Origin: Halorubrum sp. Atlit-26R
GTDB lineage: Archaea > Halobacteriota > Halobacteria > Halobacteriales > Haloferacaceae
Reading direction: 5' to 3'
DNA length: 64,000 nucleotides
Assembly (NCBI RefSeq): GCF_003666015.1
Contig: NZ_QPLT01000007.1
Span: forward strand, 1-64,000
Position 1 is the first letter of the stretch. Each line of letters opens with the position of its first letter. The position numbers and the translations under genes were made by a program. Below are positions 7,202 through 13,900 of the stretch, piece after piece. A model generated the notes under the pieces. The model made no database searches, had not been told where the DNA came from, and saw nothing but the letters and a program-made list of their open reading frames with translations.

Positions 7202-9133
7202 TCATCGTTCACTCGGATAGATCATACAAGGTCGTCGTTCATTTCGATCCATTACCGGATTAGAAACGTGGTAGTCCTCAACGATCAAGAGCCGTTCGAC
7301 GACTTTAGGATCAGAAATCCCATCATCAACAAACCCGTTCGCAATGGTCCTCGGATTGTGACTCGCGACCTCGGTACGAGCGTCGCGGAACACCTCACCT
7401 TGAGCGAGATCGTGCCGGAGCCGAGTATTCTGGATAACATTTTTTATCGGCAATTCTAGGGATACCATGTCAACTCCGCCACCACCCGGTTCATGTTCAT
7501 TCCCGTCGCGGTCGACAATCGCTTTCAGCTCGTAGCCAAACGCAGGTTCTGTCGAGCGGCGATCGAACGCCTCGGAGTCGGGTTCCATCTCGCCATCTAG
7601 TATCTGACCAACGAACTCCCTGTACGACGGGTTGATGTTCAGATGTGCCAGTATCGAGGGAAGAGATACGTCCCTACCGTGAACGTTGAGATAGTCGTGA
7701 ACGCGCTCGCGTATCAGGGTCTTTCGCGGGGATTCTCCGTAGGACCACGCGCTGTCGGCGCTGGGCCACCGCTCAGCGAGAGAGCGGTCCTGTTCCGATT
7801 CCGGCGCCGGAGCAGCTGCGTCAGCAGCCCAACGAAGATCGTCGTTGAGCGCGGATTCTGTCTCAGGCGGTCCGTCAAGCTGGTCCTGGTCGACAGTCCA
7901 CGGTGAACCACAACAAGAGCAGACGACATCGGCGCCGCGGCCGTCGTCCCACCGGATGCGCTCGCCGTGCGCGTCAACCTGTCCGGACTCCTCGTTTTCC
8001 GCGCGCTGTTCGCACCGATCGGCGCGGATGGCCTGATTGACGGTCTGCGAGCGGGTGGTCCGCTGGCGGGCGGCCGACCAGTAGACCGCGCCCCACGCGA
8101 TGTACTCGATTGGCTTGTCTAGCAGGTCCTCGGTGTAGCCGCCCATGTACGCGGCGAGGTAGGAACCGAGGTTACCGACGTCTGCGTTCATCGAGATACA
8201 GCCGTCATCTTCCTGAAGGTAGTCGTCGATCGCGTCGTAGTCGTGAGCTGACCAGCCGGCGGGCTCGCAGACCTCTAGATGCTTGTCGATCACCCGTTCG
8301 AACTCGGAAGCGACCGGGCGGAGATCTCCGAACCCGGCTCCGTCGAAGTAGACGCCGACGTGAATATGAGTGTAGCAGGCATTGAGGCCGGCGTCTTTGT
8401 CGGGGTCCGCAGCGGTGCCCATTCCGTGCGGTTCCGCTTGGAGCCAGTAGCCCCACTGTTCCGAATCGAGATCGAGGTGATACTCCATCACGTTGCGGAG
8501 CGTATCGCGAACGCCGCCATAGCTGAACGCGTCGTGTATCGCGTCCATCTGTTCGACGGGCGGGAGGCGGTCGCCGTCGGGTACCGACGAGGCGGTCAGC
8601 GTGAGCATCACGGTCACCGGGGCGTCCCAAGCGGGAGCGGCTTCGCCGCCGGAAGGACGCTTTCCGCCAGACATCTGTCGCTGGAGCGCGCGAGCCCGAG
8701 CGTACTGCTTTTTGCTGTACTCTTTCCCCCACGCGTCGGCAAGCGGTACGTCGAACTCATCGCCCGATTCCCGATCTTCGAACCGGGCCATCATGCCGCT
8801 GTACTCGTGGTGAGCGCGCAGGAAGGCGTGAATCGCGTCGAGCCACGTTCCGGCGGAGCGGGAGCGGAGCGAATCGACGGCGAAGGAATCTTCGAGCGGG
8901 TGATCGGGGTCGACGAACTCCTTTTCCCAGTCGGCTTCCGTGACGATGCGGCGAAGCTTCCGCCCGTGCGCCTCCGAGAGAGGGAGGTCGGCGAGTTGCG
9001 GATACTCGGTCGCGAACTCACTCACCCGTTCGACGATCGGATCGGCGTCATCCTCTAATCCGGTGAGAGAAGCCGTTACAGAGTTAGTCTCCTTGGAAGG
9101 CCAAGACGCGGCCGGTTCGTCGGGCGCGCTCAT
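7202..9133 (-). CDS. HUH-type replication initiator (Rep) of the provirus
   Basis: This 643-residue protein carries rolling-circle Rep motifs in order: VMLTLTASS (about 175-183, motif 1), THIHVGVYFD (about 255-264, with His-x-His, the HUH motif) and a tyrosine-rich YLAAYMGGY (about 325, candidate catalytic Tyr motif). Downstream are a CSCCG cysteine cluster (near 405) and a helical region. Such proteins nick one strand at the origin to start plasmid or virus replication. ATG 9133 overlaps the stop of the upstream small gene (ATGA). About 140 bases separate its end from the Panacea-like gene. The origin nick site was not located. Confidence 0.82.
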   Translation of the reverse strand: MSAPDEPAASWPSKETNSVTASLTGLEDDADPIVERVSEFATEYPQLADLPLSEAHGRKLRRIVTEADWEKEFVDPDHPLEDSFAVDSLRSRSAGTWLDAIHAFLRAHHEYSGMMARFEDRESGDEFDVPLADAWGKEYSKKQYARARALQRQMSGGKRPSGGEAAPAWDAPVTVMLTLTASSVPDGDRLPPVEQMDAIHDAFSYGGVRDTLRNVMEYHLDLDSEQWGYWLQAEPHGMGTAADPDKDAGLNACYTHIHVGVYFDGAGFGDLRPVASEFERVIDKHLEVCEPAGWSAHDYDAIDDYLQEDDGCISMNADVGNLGSYLAAYMGGYTEDLLDKPIEYIAWGAVYWSAARQRTTRSQTVNQAIRADRCEQRAENEESGQVDAHGERIRWDDGRGADVVCSCCGSPWTVDQDQLDGPPETESALNDDLRWAADAAAPAPESEQDRSLAERWPSADSAWSYGESPRKTLIRERVHDYLNVHGRDVSLPSILAHLNINPSYREFVGQILDGEMEPDSEAFDRRSTEPAFGYELKAIVDRDGNEHEPGGGGVDMVSLELPIKNVIQNTRLRHDLAQGEVFRDARTEVASHNPRTIANGFVDDGISDPKVVERLLIVEDYHVSNPVMDRNERRPCMIYPSER

Positions 9134-9357
9134 CGCTCACCTCCAGATACGCGCGCGACCGCGACGGCACCGCCACTCGTTTGGCGACCTTCGGTCGCCT
9201 GTGCGCGGTCGGCGGCGCTCGGACCGGGTCCGCCGGTCCTCGCGCACCACAAGGTCGCCGACCGCTTGGAGAGACTGACAGGGCTCGCCCCGAGGGAGCG
9301 AGCGAGATCGTGCCGGAGCCGTGGGGAGGTGGACCGGCGCGCAGCTGGCCGGCTCAC
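9130..9357 (-). CDS. Small basic protein coupled to Rep
   Basis: A GTG at 9357 opens 75 codons. It overlaps the TGA of the upstream zinc-finger gene (GTGA), and its own TGA overlaps the Rep ATG. The product is basic (many Arg) and rich in Ala, Ser and Gly, with no motif I recognise. The two four-base overlaps argue that it is translated as part of the Rep operon even though its composition alone would not convince. It may help Rep bind DNA or regulate copy number, but that is speculation. Confidence 0.45.
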   Translation of the reverse strand: MSRPAARRSTSPRLRHDLARSLGASPVSLSKRSATLWCARTGGPGPSAADRAQATEGRQTSGGAVAVARVSGGER

Positions 9358-9539
9358 TTCTCGTCGGGATTCGAGAGCTCGCTGGGACGCGCGGGACAGT
9401 CCAGGGCGTGGCCGTACTCGACGCCGCTCGACGAGTTACGAGTACACCGCTGGTTACAGAGCCCGCACCAGAACTCGCCCGGACCGTCAGCAGAGAGGGT
9501 AGTCCCGGTTGAGCCGTCGGAAAGGCTCACAGAGACCAC
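9354..9539 (-). CDS. 61-residue zinc-finger protein heading the Rep operon
   Basis: ATG 9539 starts a 61-residue protein with Cys25-x2-Cys28-x3-Cys32 and His44-x3-Cys48, a likely single zinc site in a short GEFWCGLCNQRC context. Small zinc-finger proteins of this size are frequent in haloarchaeal viruses and plasmids, often as regulators. It is the first gene inside the provirus, 55 bases from the 3' end of tRNA-Pro. A TATA-like stretch (about 9580-9588) precedes it. Its stop overlaps the start of the next gene by four bases. Confidence 0.62.
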   Translation of the reverse strand: MVSVSLSDGSTGTTLSADGPGEFWCGLCNQRCTRNSSSGVEYGHALDCPARPSELSNPDEK

Positions 9540-9579
9540 CCCGTAGAGACGCTAAGACCTGTCAGTAGAGGCTGGAAAA

Positions 9580-9588
9580 AGTATAAGT
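9580..9588 (-). promoter_or_regulatory. Probable TATA box of the Rep operon
   Basis: On the minus strand CACTTATAC followed by a T-run lies about 45 bases upstream of ATG 9539. It sits between the gene start and the tRNA-Pro 3' end, so the provirus brings its own promoter right up to the integration boundary. The T-run could also help end tRNA transcription. Confidence 0.4.
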
Positions 9589-9594
9589 GGGTAG

Positions 9595-9667
9595 TGGGCC
9601 GGCACGAATTTGAATCGTGGTTACGGCCACCCGAAGGCCGAAGGATACCAAGCTACCCCACCGGCCC
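9595..9667 (-). tRNA. tRNA-Pro (anticodon CGG)
   Basis: The minus strand folds as a complete tRNA. The acceptor GGGCCGG pairs with CCGGCCC (9596-9602) and the discriminator is A. The D arm is GGGTAGCTTGGTATCC. The anticodon stem CGGCC/GGCCG encloses the loop TTCGGGT, giving anticodon CGG. The T arm is CACGA-TTCAAAT-TCGTG. No intron is present and CCA is not encoded. The 3' half faces the provirus, so this is the likely attB-derived site. A probable TATA (ATTAAAAGA, about 9692-9700) lies about 29 bases upstream of the 5' end. Confidence 0.95.
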
Positions 9668-9840
9668 GCAATCGATTGAAGGCCGCTCGTTCTTTTAATC
9701 CTTCCGAAAGGGGGGCGATCGGAGAAGTACAGTCAGCATGCAGATCGATGATGTCCGGGAGGATGGACGGCAGCGACGGGTACCGCCGGAGGTCTCTCGT
9801 TCATTTAAAAGTGGCAGGGAAGCAGATCGACGGTGGATAC

Positions 9841-10011
9841 CGACAAAGCCCCTGCCGCTTGCTTATAAATGGTTGATCTCGGATCCCCGGTGGACACCGC
9901 CAAAGCCCCAGCCGCTCGCTTATAAATGGTTGATCTCGGATCCTCGGTGGACACCACCAAAGCCAGCTGCTCGGTTATAAATAGTTGATCTCAGATCCTC
10001 GGCGGACACCA
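9841..10011 (-). repeat. Tandem 55-57 bp repeats trailing structured element copy A
   Basis: Three successive units, with TTATAAAT at 9863, 9920 and 9975, share a block. Read on the minus strand it is GCTTTGG, a GGTGTCCACC-like short palindrome, GATCCGAGATCAACC, then a TTTATAA box and GCGAGCGG. A fourth, degenerate unit covers about 9825-9862. Spacing is 57 and 55 bases. The units are duplications of the 3' tail of element A (10012-10364), whose own tail has the same order. There are no unique spacers, so this is not a CRISPR. Each unit carries a potential archaeal TATA box. Confidence 0.85.
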
Positions 10012-10364
10012 CCAAAGCCCCAGCCGCGAGGCCGACGTACGCTCGCTGCGTTCCTCAGTCGGTCGCTAGCGCTCCCTCCTTGCGGTACTTGTGTCGCCTA
10101 CGTCGGCCTCGCGGCTGCCCCTTTGAGTGCTACCCGACCGTAGGAAGACGGTCCTGCTCGCTCACTGCGTTCGCTGCGCGGGCTGCGACTTCCGCGCTCC
10201 CGCTCGCTTCGCTCACGGGAACGCGACCGCACGCAGCCTCACGCCTCCCCAGCCTCGCGGCTCCCTCCGCTTCGCTCCGGTCGCCGCGTCCCTCGCGCGT
10301 GCGACTCGCGCCCTGTCGGGCGCTCGTCGGCACGCGCCACCGCACCGCGTCGTTATTTATAAAT
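10012..10364 (-). ncRNA. Structured repeat element, copy A (candidate ncRNA)
   Basis: Read on the minus strand it starts with ATTTATAAAT, then GCGGTGGCGCGTGCC. Hairpin P1 follows: GCGCGTG/CACGCGC, CGAC/GTCG, GA/GA and GCGCCC/GGGCGC. Next come hairpin P2 (CGCGGC/GCCGCG) and the core GAGGCTGGGGAGG. About 70 extra bases follow, with their own hairpins (GACCGT/ACGGTC; CGCGTTCCCG/CGGGAGCGCG). The long stem P3 pairs 10099-10117 with 10021-10039 over 19 base pairs, flanked by CAAAG/CTTTG. It is the longest of four copies. Its 5' TATA box supplies the stop codon of the neighbouring CHY gene. No conserved ORF is present. Confidence 0.75.
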
Positions 10365-10770
10365 TGTCGCCGTCGTCTCCGTCGTCCGAACCCTCAACCT
10401 CGAAGTAGCGGTCGCGGTGCTTTCGGCAGCCGGGGTTGAACGCGGCGCCGCACGCGGGGCAGGTGTCGTCACTGTCGAGGTACGTCCGCGCGGTGAGCGT
10501 CGTCCGGCAGGCGCCGCACAGCACCGCCGGCTCGTCGAACCGGTCGCGGGGCCACGGGACCGCCTCGTGGTCCGCGGCCGCGTCGTGGCAGGCGTCGCAC
10601 GGGTAGTAGGTCTCACAGCAGCCGAACCGAAGCGCGACCACGTCGACCGGGTCGTCCCAGTGGGCGCACCGCGTCTCGGAGTCGACGTCGATTCCGCGCA
10701 GGGAGACCTCGAATCGGGGGTCCGTGTCGGGCGCGGTCGTGGTTTCGCGCTCAGTAGCTGGCGTAGCCAT
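10357..10770 (-). CDS. CHY-type zinc-finger protein
   Basis: This 137-residue protein has the CHY zinc-finger ligand series: Cys35-x-His37, Cys51-Cys52, YPC58-x2-C61-H62, His68, Cys85-x2-Cys88, Cys104-x2-Cys107 and Cys115-x2-His118. CHY proteins bind several zinc ions; in eukaryotes the family includes Hot13 and Pirh2. The archaeal role is not established. The start overlaps the end of trmY by 20 bases, so the two are probably co-transcribed. The last codons (an acidic Gly/Asp tail and the TAA stop) run into the TATA box of structured element A. The C-terminus may therefore have been shaped by arrival of that element. Confidence 0.85.
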   Translation of the reverse strand: MATPATERETTTAPDTDPRFEVSLRGIDVDSETRCAHWDDPVDVVALRFGCCETYYPCDACHDAAADHEAVPWPRDRFDEPAVLCGACRTTLTARTYLDSDDTCPACGAAFNPGCRKHRDRYFEVEGSDDGDDGDNL

Positions 10771-11365
10771 CGGTATCGAGCCAGTTGTGGACCACGGTGA
10801 CGGTGTGGTCGGCGTGGAGGAGCTCGGGACCGACCCGCAGCCGGCGCTCGGCGCGCTCGGCGACCGATTCCGCCTCCGCGGGCGCGAAGTCGTGGTGGTC
10901 CGAGAGGACGAACACGGGATCCTCGGGGGGCTCCGCGTCGACGAGCGGGTCGCCCTCCTCGTGGAGCTGGACCAGCGTCCCGTCCGGCCCGCGGCCGTCC
11001 TCGCCGACGAGGCGGTCGAGCGTCGCGTCGAGTCCCATCCGGCGGAGTTCGACGCCCGGGGATACGTCCGCGGGCATGTGTCCGATCGCGTCGTCCCGCG
11101 CGGCGAGCGCGTCGCGGATCCGCGCGGCGACGTTGCGCTCGTCGGGGTGGAGGTGTCGAAGCGTGTCCGCGTCGAAGGTGACGGTGAACTCGTCGGCGAC
11201 GACGAGGTGGACCCGGACCGACTCCCGGATCCCGTGCGAGAGGAAGACGCCGGCGCTCACGCACCGACAGAGCAGGTCGAGCCGCCCGGCCCCGGGGATG
11301 TCCGACAGCGAGATGGCGTCGGGGTCGGTCGGGACGTCGCGACCGATGACGACGAACTGGCGCAT
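10751..11365 (-). CDS. trmY: tRNA pseudouridine-54 N1-methyltransferase
   Basis: This 204-residue protein starts MRQFVVIGRDVPTDPDAISL and contains GAGRLDLLCRCVSAGVFLSHG, IRESVRVHL and FVLSDHHDF. It ends with a short cysteine-free tail, typical of archaeal TrmY. TrmY is a SPOUT methyltransferase that uses S-adenosylmethionine to convert pseudouridine 54 of tRNA to N1-methylpseudouridine, the archaeal counterpart of T54. ATG 11365 was chosen because the family N-terminus begins MRQF or similar. The longer frame upstream adds only unrelated residues. The divergent small zinc-finger gene starts 51 bases away. Confidence 0.9.
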   Translation of the reverse strand: MRQFVVIGRDVPTDPDAISLSDIPGAGRLDLLCRCVSAGVFLSHGIRESVRVHLVVADEFTVTFDADTLRHLHPDERNVAARIRDALAARDDAIGHMPADVSPGVELRRMGLDATLDRLVGEDGRGPDGTLVQLHEEGDPLVDAEPPEDPVFVLSDHHDFAPAEAESVAERAERRLRVGPELLHADHTVTVVHNWLDTDGYASY

Positions 11366-11415
11366 ACCGGAGGGTCGCCCGCGACCCTGATAAGCCGTCC
11401 GACCCAACGAGGGGT

Positions 11416-11556
11416 ATGAGCCTCACCGGCCTGTGTCAGATCTGTGAGGCGGCCACGGCGAGCCACACCTGCGACCGCTGCGGGCGCGCCGTCTGCGACG
11501 ACCACTGGGACGAAGCGGCGCACGCCTGTACGGCCTGCGTCGCCGGGCGCGGATAG
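11416..11556 (+). CDS. 46-residue zinc-binding protein (B-box-like)
   Basis: ATG 11416 to TAG 11554-11556 encodes 46 residues with Cys7-x2-Cys10, Cys19-x2-Cys22, Cys27-x2-His30 and His36-x-Cys38-x2-Cys41. This is a two-site cross-brace of B-box type. Third positions are strongly GC-rich, as in real host genes. Haloarchaea encode many such tiny zinc-finger proteins, and some affect biofilm formation or swarming. No specific role can be given here. It is divergent from trmY and convergent with pyrF. Confidence 0.8.
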   Translation: MSLTGLCQICEAATASHTCDRCGRAVCDDHWDEAAHACTACVAGRG

Positions 11557-11600
11557 CGCGGTCGGCTCCGACGCTCGCCGAACCGCCTCGCAGTCCGGGA

Positions 11601-12431
11601 CTATCGGTGCCGGTTCAGCCGCTTCTTAAGACGCTTCGCCGCGTCGCCCGCCGCGCCGAAGTACGTCGCCTCGTCGCCGGGGCGGCTCGACTCCTCGCCG
11701 GCGAAGATGATCCCGCGCGAGGAGTTGACGAGCCCCACGTCGACCGGGAGGTCGGGTCGCTCGGCGAGCCCGTGTTCGACCGCGGCCTCGGCGTCGCCGC
11801 CCTGCGCGCCGACGCCGGGGACGAGGAACGGGATCTCGGGGACGATCTCGCGGACCGCCTCCAGCTCCTCGGGCGCTGTCGCCCCGACGACCAGACCGAC
11901 GTTGTCGTTCGCGTTCCACACGTCGGCGAGCGCGGCGACGCGCTCGTAGAGGGGCTCGCCGGAGGCGAGTTCGAGGTCCTGGAGGTCGGCGCCGCCCGGG
12001 TTCGACGTGCGACAGAGCGCGAACACGCCCTTGTCCGCGCGGTCGAGGAACGGCTGGAGCGAGTCGCGCCCGAGGTACGGGTTCACCGTGATCGCGTCGA
12101 CGTGGTCGAGCACGTCGGCGTACCGCCGCGCCGTGTTGCCGATGTCGGCGCGCTTCGCGTCGAGGAGGACGGGGACGCCCTTGCCCTCCGCGTACGCCGC
12201 GGTCTCGCGCAGCGCGCGCCAGCCGTCCGGGTCCTCGTAGAAGGCCGCGTTCGGCTTGTAGCAGGCGGCGTGCTCGTGGGTCGCGTCGATGATCCGTCGG
12301 TTGAACGCCCACCGGGGGAGGTCGGCGTCGGCCACGTGCTCGGGGAGCCGGCTCGGGTCGGGGTCGAGCCCGACCGACACGACGCTGTCGACCGCGTCGA
12401 TCCGGTCCGCAAGCGTCTCGAAGAAGCCCAT
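11601..12431 (-). CDS. pyrF: Orotidine 5'-phosphate decarboxylase
   Basis: This 276-residue protein decarboxylates OMP to UMP in the last step of de novo pyrimidine synthesis. The active-site signature D-x-K-x2-D appears as LLDAKRADIGNT (Asp91, Lys93, Asp96). The N-terminal VSVGLDPDPSRLP and the C-terminal VGLVNSSRGIIFAG mark the longer type 2 OMP decarboxylase subgroup (about 270 residues). It is a single gene between convergent small genes; the start ATG is well supported by the family N-terminus. Confidence 0.93.
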   Translation of the reverse strand: MGFFETLADRIDAVDSVVSVGLDPDPSRLPEHVADADLPRWAFNRRIIDATHEHAACYKPNAAFYEDPDGWRALRETAAYAEGKGVPVLLDAKRADIGNTARRYADVLDHVDAITVNPYLGRDSLQPFLDRADKGVFALCRTSNPGGADLQDLELASGEPLYERVAALADVWNANDNVGLVVGATAPEELEAVREIVPEIPFLVPGVGAQGGDAEAAVEHGLAERPDLPVDVGLVNSSRGIIFAGEESSRPGDEATYFGAAGDAAKRLKKRLNRHR

Positions 12432-12610
12432 GGGCGCCCTGTGTCGGCGGGCGCACTAACCGTTGCGCTCCGCGACCGCGCTCCCGGATCGCGACGGTCG
12501 TGCGGGCCGGCGACGCGGGCGTACCGGCAATATGATCCGGCGTATGTGCCGACCCCGGGGTCGCGTAATAACAGCTTACACCAACCGGCCTCCCGTTCGG
12601 TACCACACGC

Positions 12611-13873
12611 ATGGCAGCCAGCACCGGCGACGGTCTCGGAGCGGGTCTCTCCGGGAACATCCTGAAATACTACGTCTACAAGGCGACGAAATCGGTCGAG
12701 TTCTATCGGCCGATCATGTACCTCTTCTTTCTGGCGCAGGGGCTCTCCTTCACGCAGATCGCCGTCTTAGAGGCGCTGTACAACCTGACGACCGTGTTCG
12801 GCGAGATACCGACCGGCTACGTCGGCGACCGCGTCGGGCGGCGCAACAGCCTCCTCATCGGGACCGCGCTCATCTCCGTGACGCTCCTCGGTATCGGGCT
12901 GTCGGGCTCGTTCCTCCCGCTGGCCGGCCTCTACGTCTGCTGGTCGCTGGGCTACAACTTCCGCTCCGGGAGCGAGGACGCGTGGCTCTACGACACCCTC
13001 ACCGACGACCTCTCCGAGGACGAGTTCGCTCGCGTTCGGGGACGCGGGGAGTCGGCGGCGCTCGCGGTCGGCGCCGTCGCGGCGGTCCTCGGTGGGTACC
13101 TCGGCAGCGTCGACCTCTCGTATCCGTGGTTCGTCGCGGCGGGCGTGACGAGTCTCGGGGTCCCGGTGCTGCTCACGCTCGACGAGTCCGAGACGTACAA
13201 GGAGACCGACACGGAGGACCTGACCCTCCGCCGAACCGCCGGTATCGTGAAAGCGGTCATCTCGCGCCGTCGGATGCGCTCGTTCCTGTTGTACTACTAC
13301 GTCCTGTACGCCGCCGTCACCTACCTCGTGTTCGTCTTCCTCCAGCCGATATTCGAGACCGTCGTTCTCGACCTCGGGATCTCGCAATCGCAGGTCGAAC
13401 CCCTCCTCGGGTGGTTCTACGCGGCGTACAGCCTCGTCGGCGCGGTGCTCACCTACTACACGGGAGCGATACGGGAGCGGATCGGGCTGCGGACGTGGTT
13501 CCTCGTCCTCCCGTTCGCCGTCGGCGGCGCGCTGATCGGGATGTACTTCGTCCCGGTGCTCGCGCTCCCGACGTTCCTCCTGATTCGTGGGGTGTCGGAC
13601 GTCACGCGGTCGTTCGCCGGGCAGTACGTCAACGACCGCGTGGAGACGCTCGGTCGTGCCACCGTCCTGAGCGCGATGGCGATGGTGAGCGGGCTCGCCG
13701 TCGTCCCGTTCCAACTCGGGAGCGGCGTCGTGTCCGACGCCGTCTCCCCGCTGTTCGCGCTCGGCGTCGGCGGCGTCGTCCTCGTCGTCGGGGCGGCGGC
13801 GATCCTGCTCTGGCGGGTTCCGATCGGCGACGAAGCGACCGAAGACTCCCGTGACGAACGGCCGGACGGCTGA
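12611..13873 (+). CDS. Major facilitator superfamily transporter
   Basis: This 420-residue protein has about twelve hydrophobic segments and the MFS loop signature between helices 2 and 3 (GYVGDRVGRRNSLLIG). The N-terminal region (ILKYYVYKATKSVEFYRPIMYLFFL) resembles haloarchaeal MFS proteins of unknown substrate. The substrate cannot be told from sequence. The tail is short and charged. It is transcribed toward the convergent ATP-grasp gene with a 27-base gap. Confidence 0.88.
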   Translation: MAASTGDGLGAGLSGNILKYYVYKATKSVEFYRPIMYLFFLAQGLSFTQIAVLEALYNLTTVFGEIPTGYVGDRVGRRNSLLIGTALISVTLLGIGLSGSFLPLAGLYVCWSLGYNFRSGSEDAWLYDTLTDDLSEDEFARVRGRGESAALAVGAVAAVLGGYLGSVDLSYPWFVAAGVTSLGVPVLLTLDESETYKETDTEDLTLRRTAGIVKAVISRRRMRSFLLYYYVLYAAVTYLVFVFLQPIFETVVLDLGISQSQVEPLLGWFYAAYSLVGAVLTYYTGAIRERIGLRTWFLVLPFAVGGALIGMYFVPVLALPTFLLIRGVSDVTRSFAGQYVNDRVETLGRATVLSAMAMVSGLAVVPFQLGSGVVSDAVSPLFALGVGGVVLVVGAAAILLWRVPIGDEATEDSRDERPDG

Positions 13874-13900
13874 AACGCTCCTGCGGAGCGGCCGCGCTCG

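Larger units (their letters stand above)
526..9594 (-). mobile_element. Pleolipovirus-like provirus beside tRNA-Pro(CGG)
   Basis: A one-direction gene block runs from a Rep operon (9539) to a packaging-type NTPase (526). The gene order is Rep, OB-fold-like protein, small four-helix membrane protein, large Tat-exported spike with a coiled coil and C-terminal anchor, two membrane-linked proteins, P-loop NTPase. This matches the conserved VP3-VP4-ORF6-ORF7-NTPase block of pleolipoviruses, particularly those often found as proviruses in haloarchaeal chromosomes. The right end lies at the 3' end of a tRNA gene, a common integration site. I found no repeat of the tRNA 3' end elsewhere in the window and no integrase gene, so the left boundary is outside the window or has been lost. 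Confidence 0.8.

Noticed and set aside
9841-10011. CRISPR-like periodic repeats
   Set aside because: Units repeat at 55-57 bases but are similar along their whole length, with no unique spacers, no cas genes, and clear origin as tail duplications of element A.
10080-10439. Open frames inside element A on the plus strand
   Set aside because: They are antisense to the element, differ from the other copies and overlap the CHY gene end.
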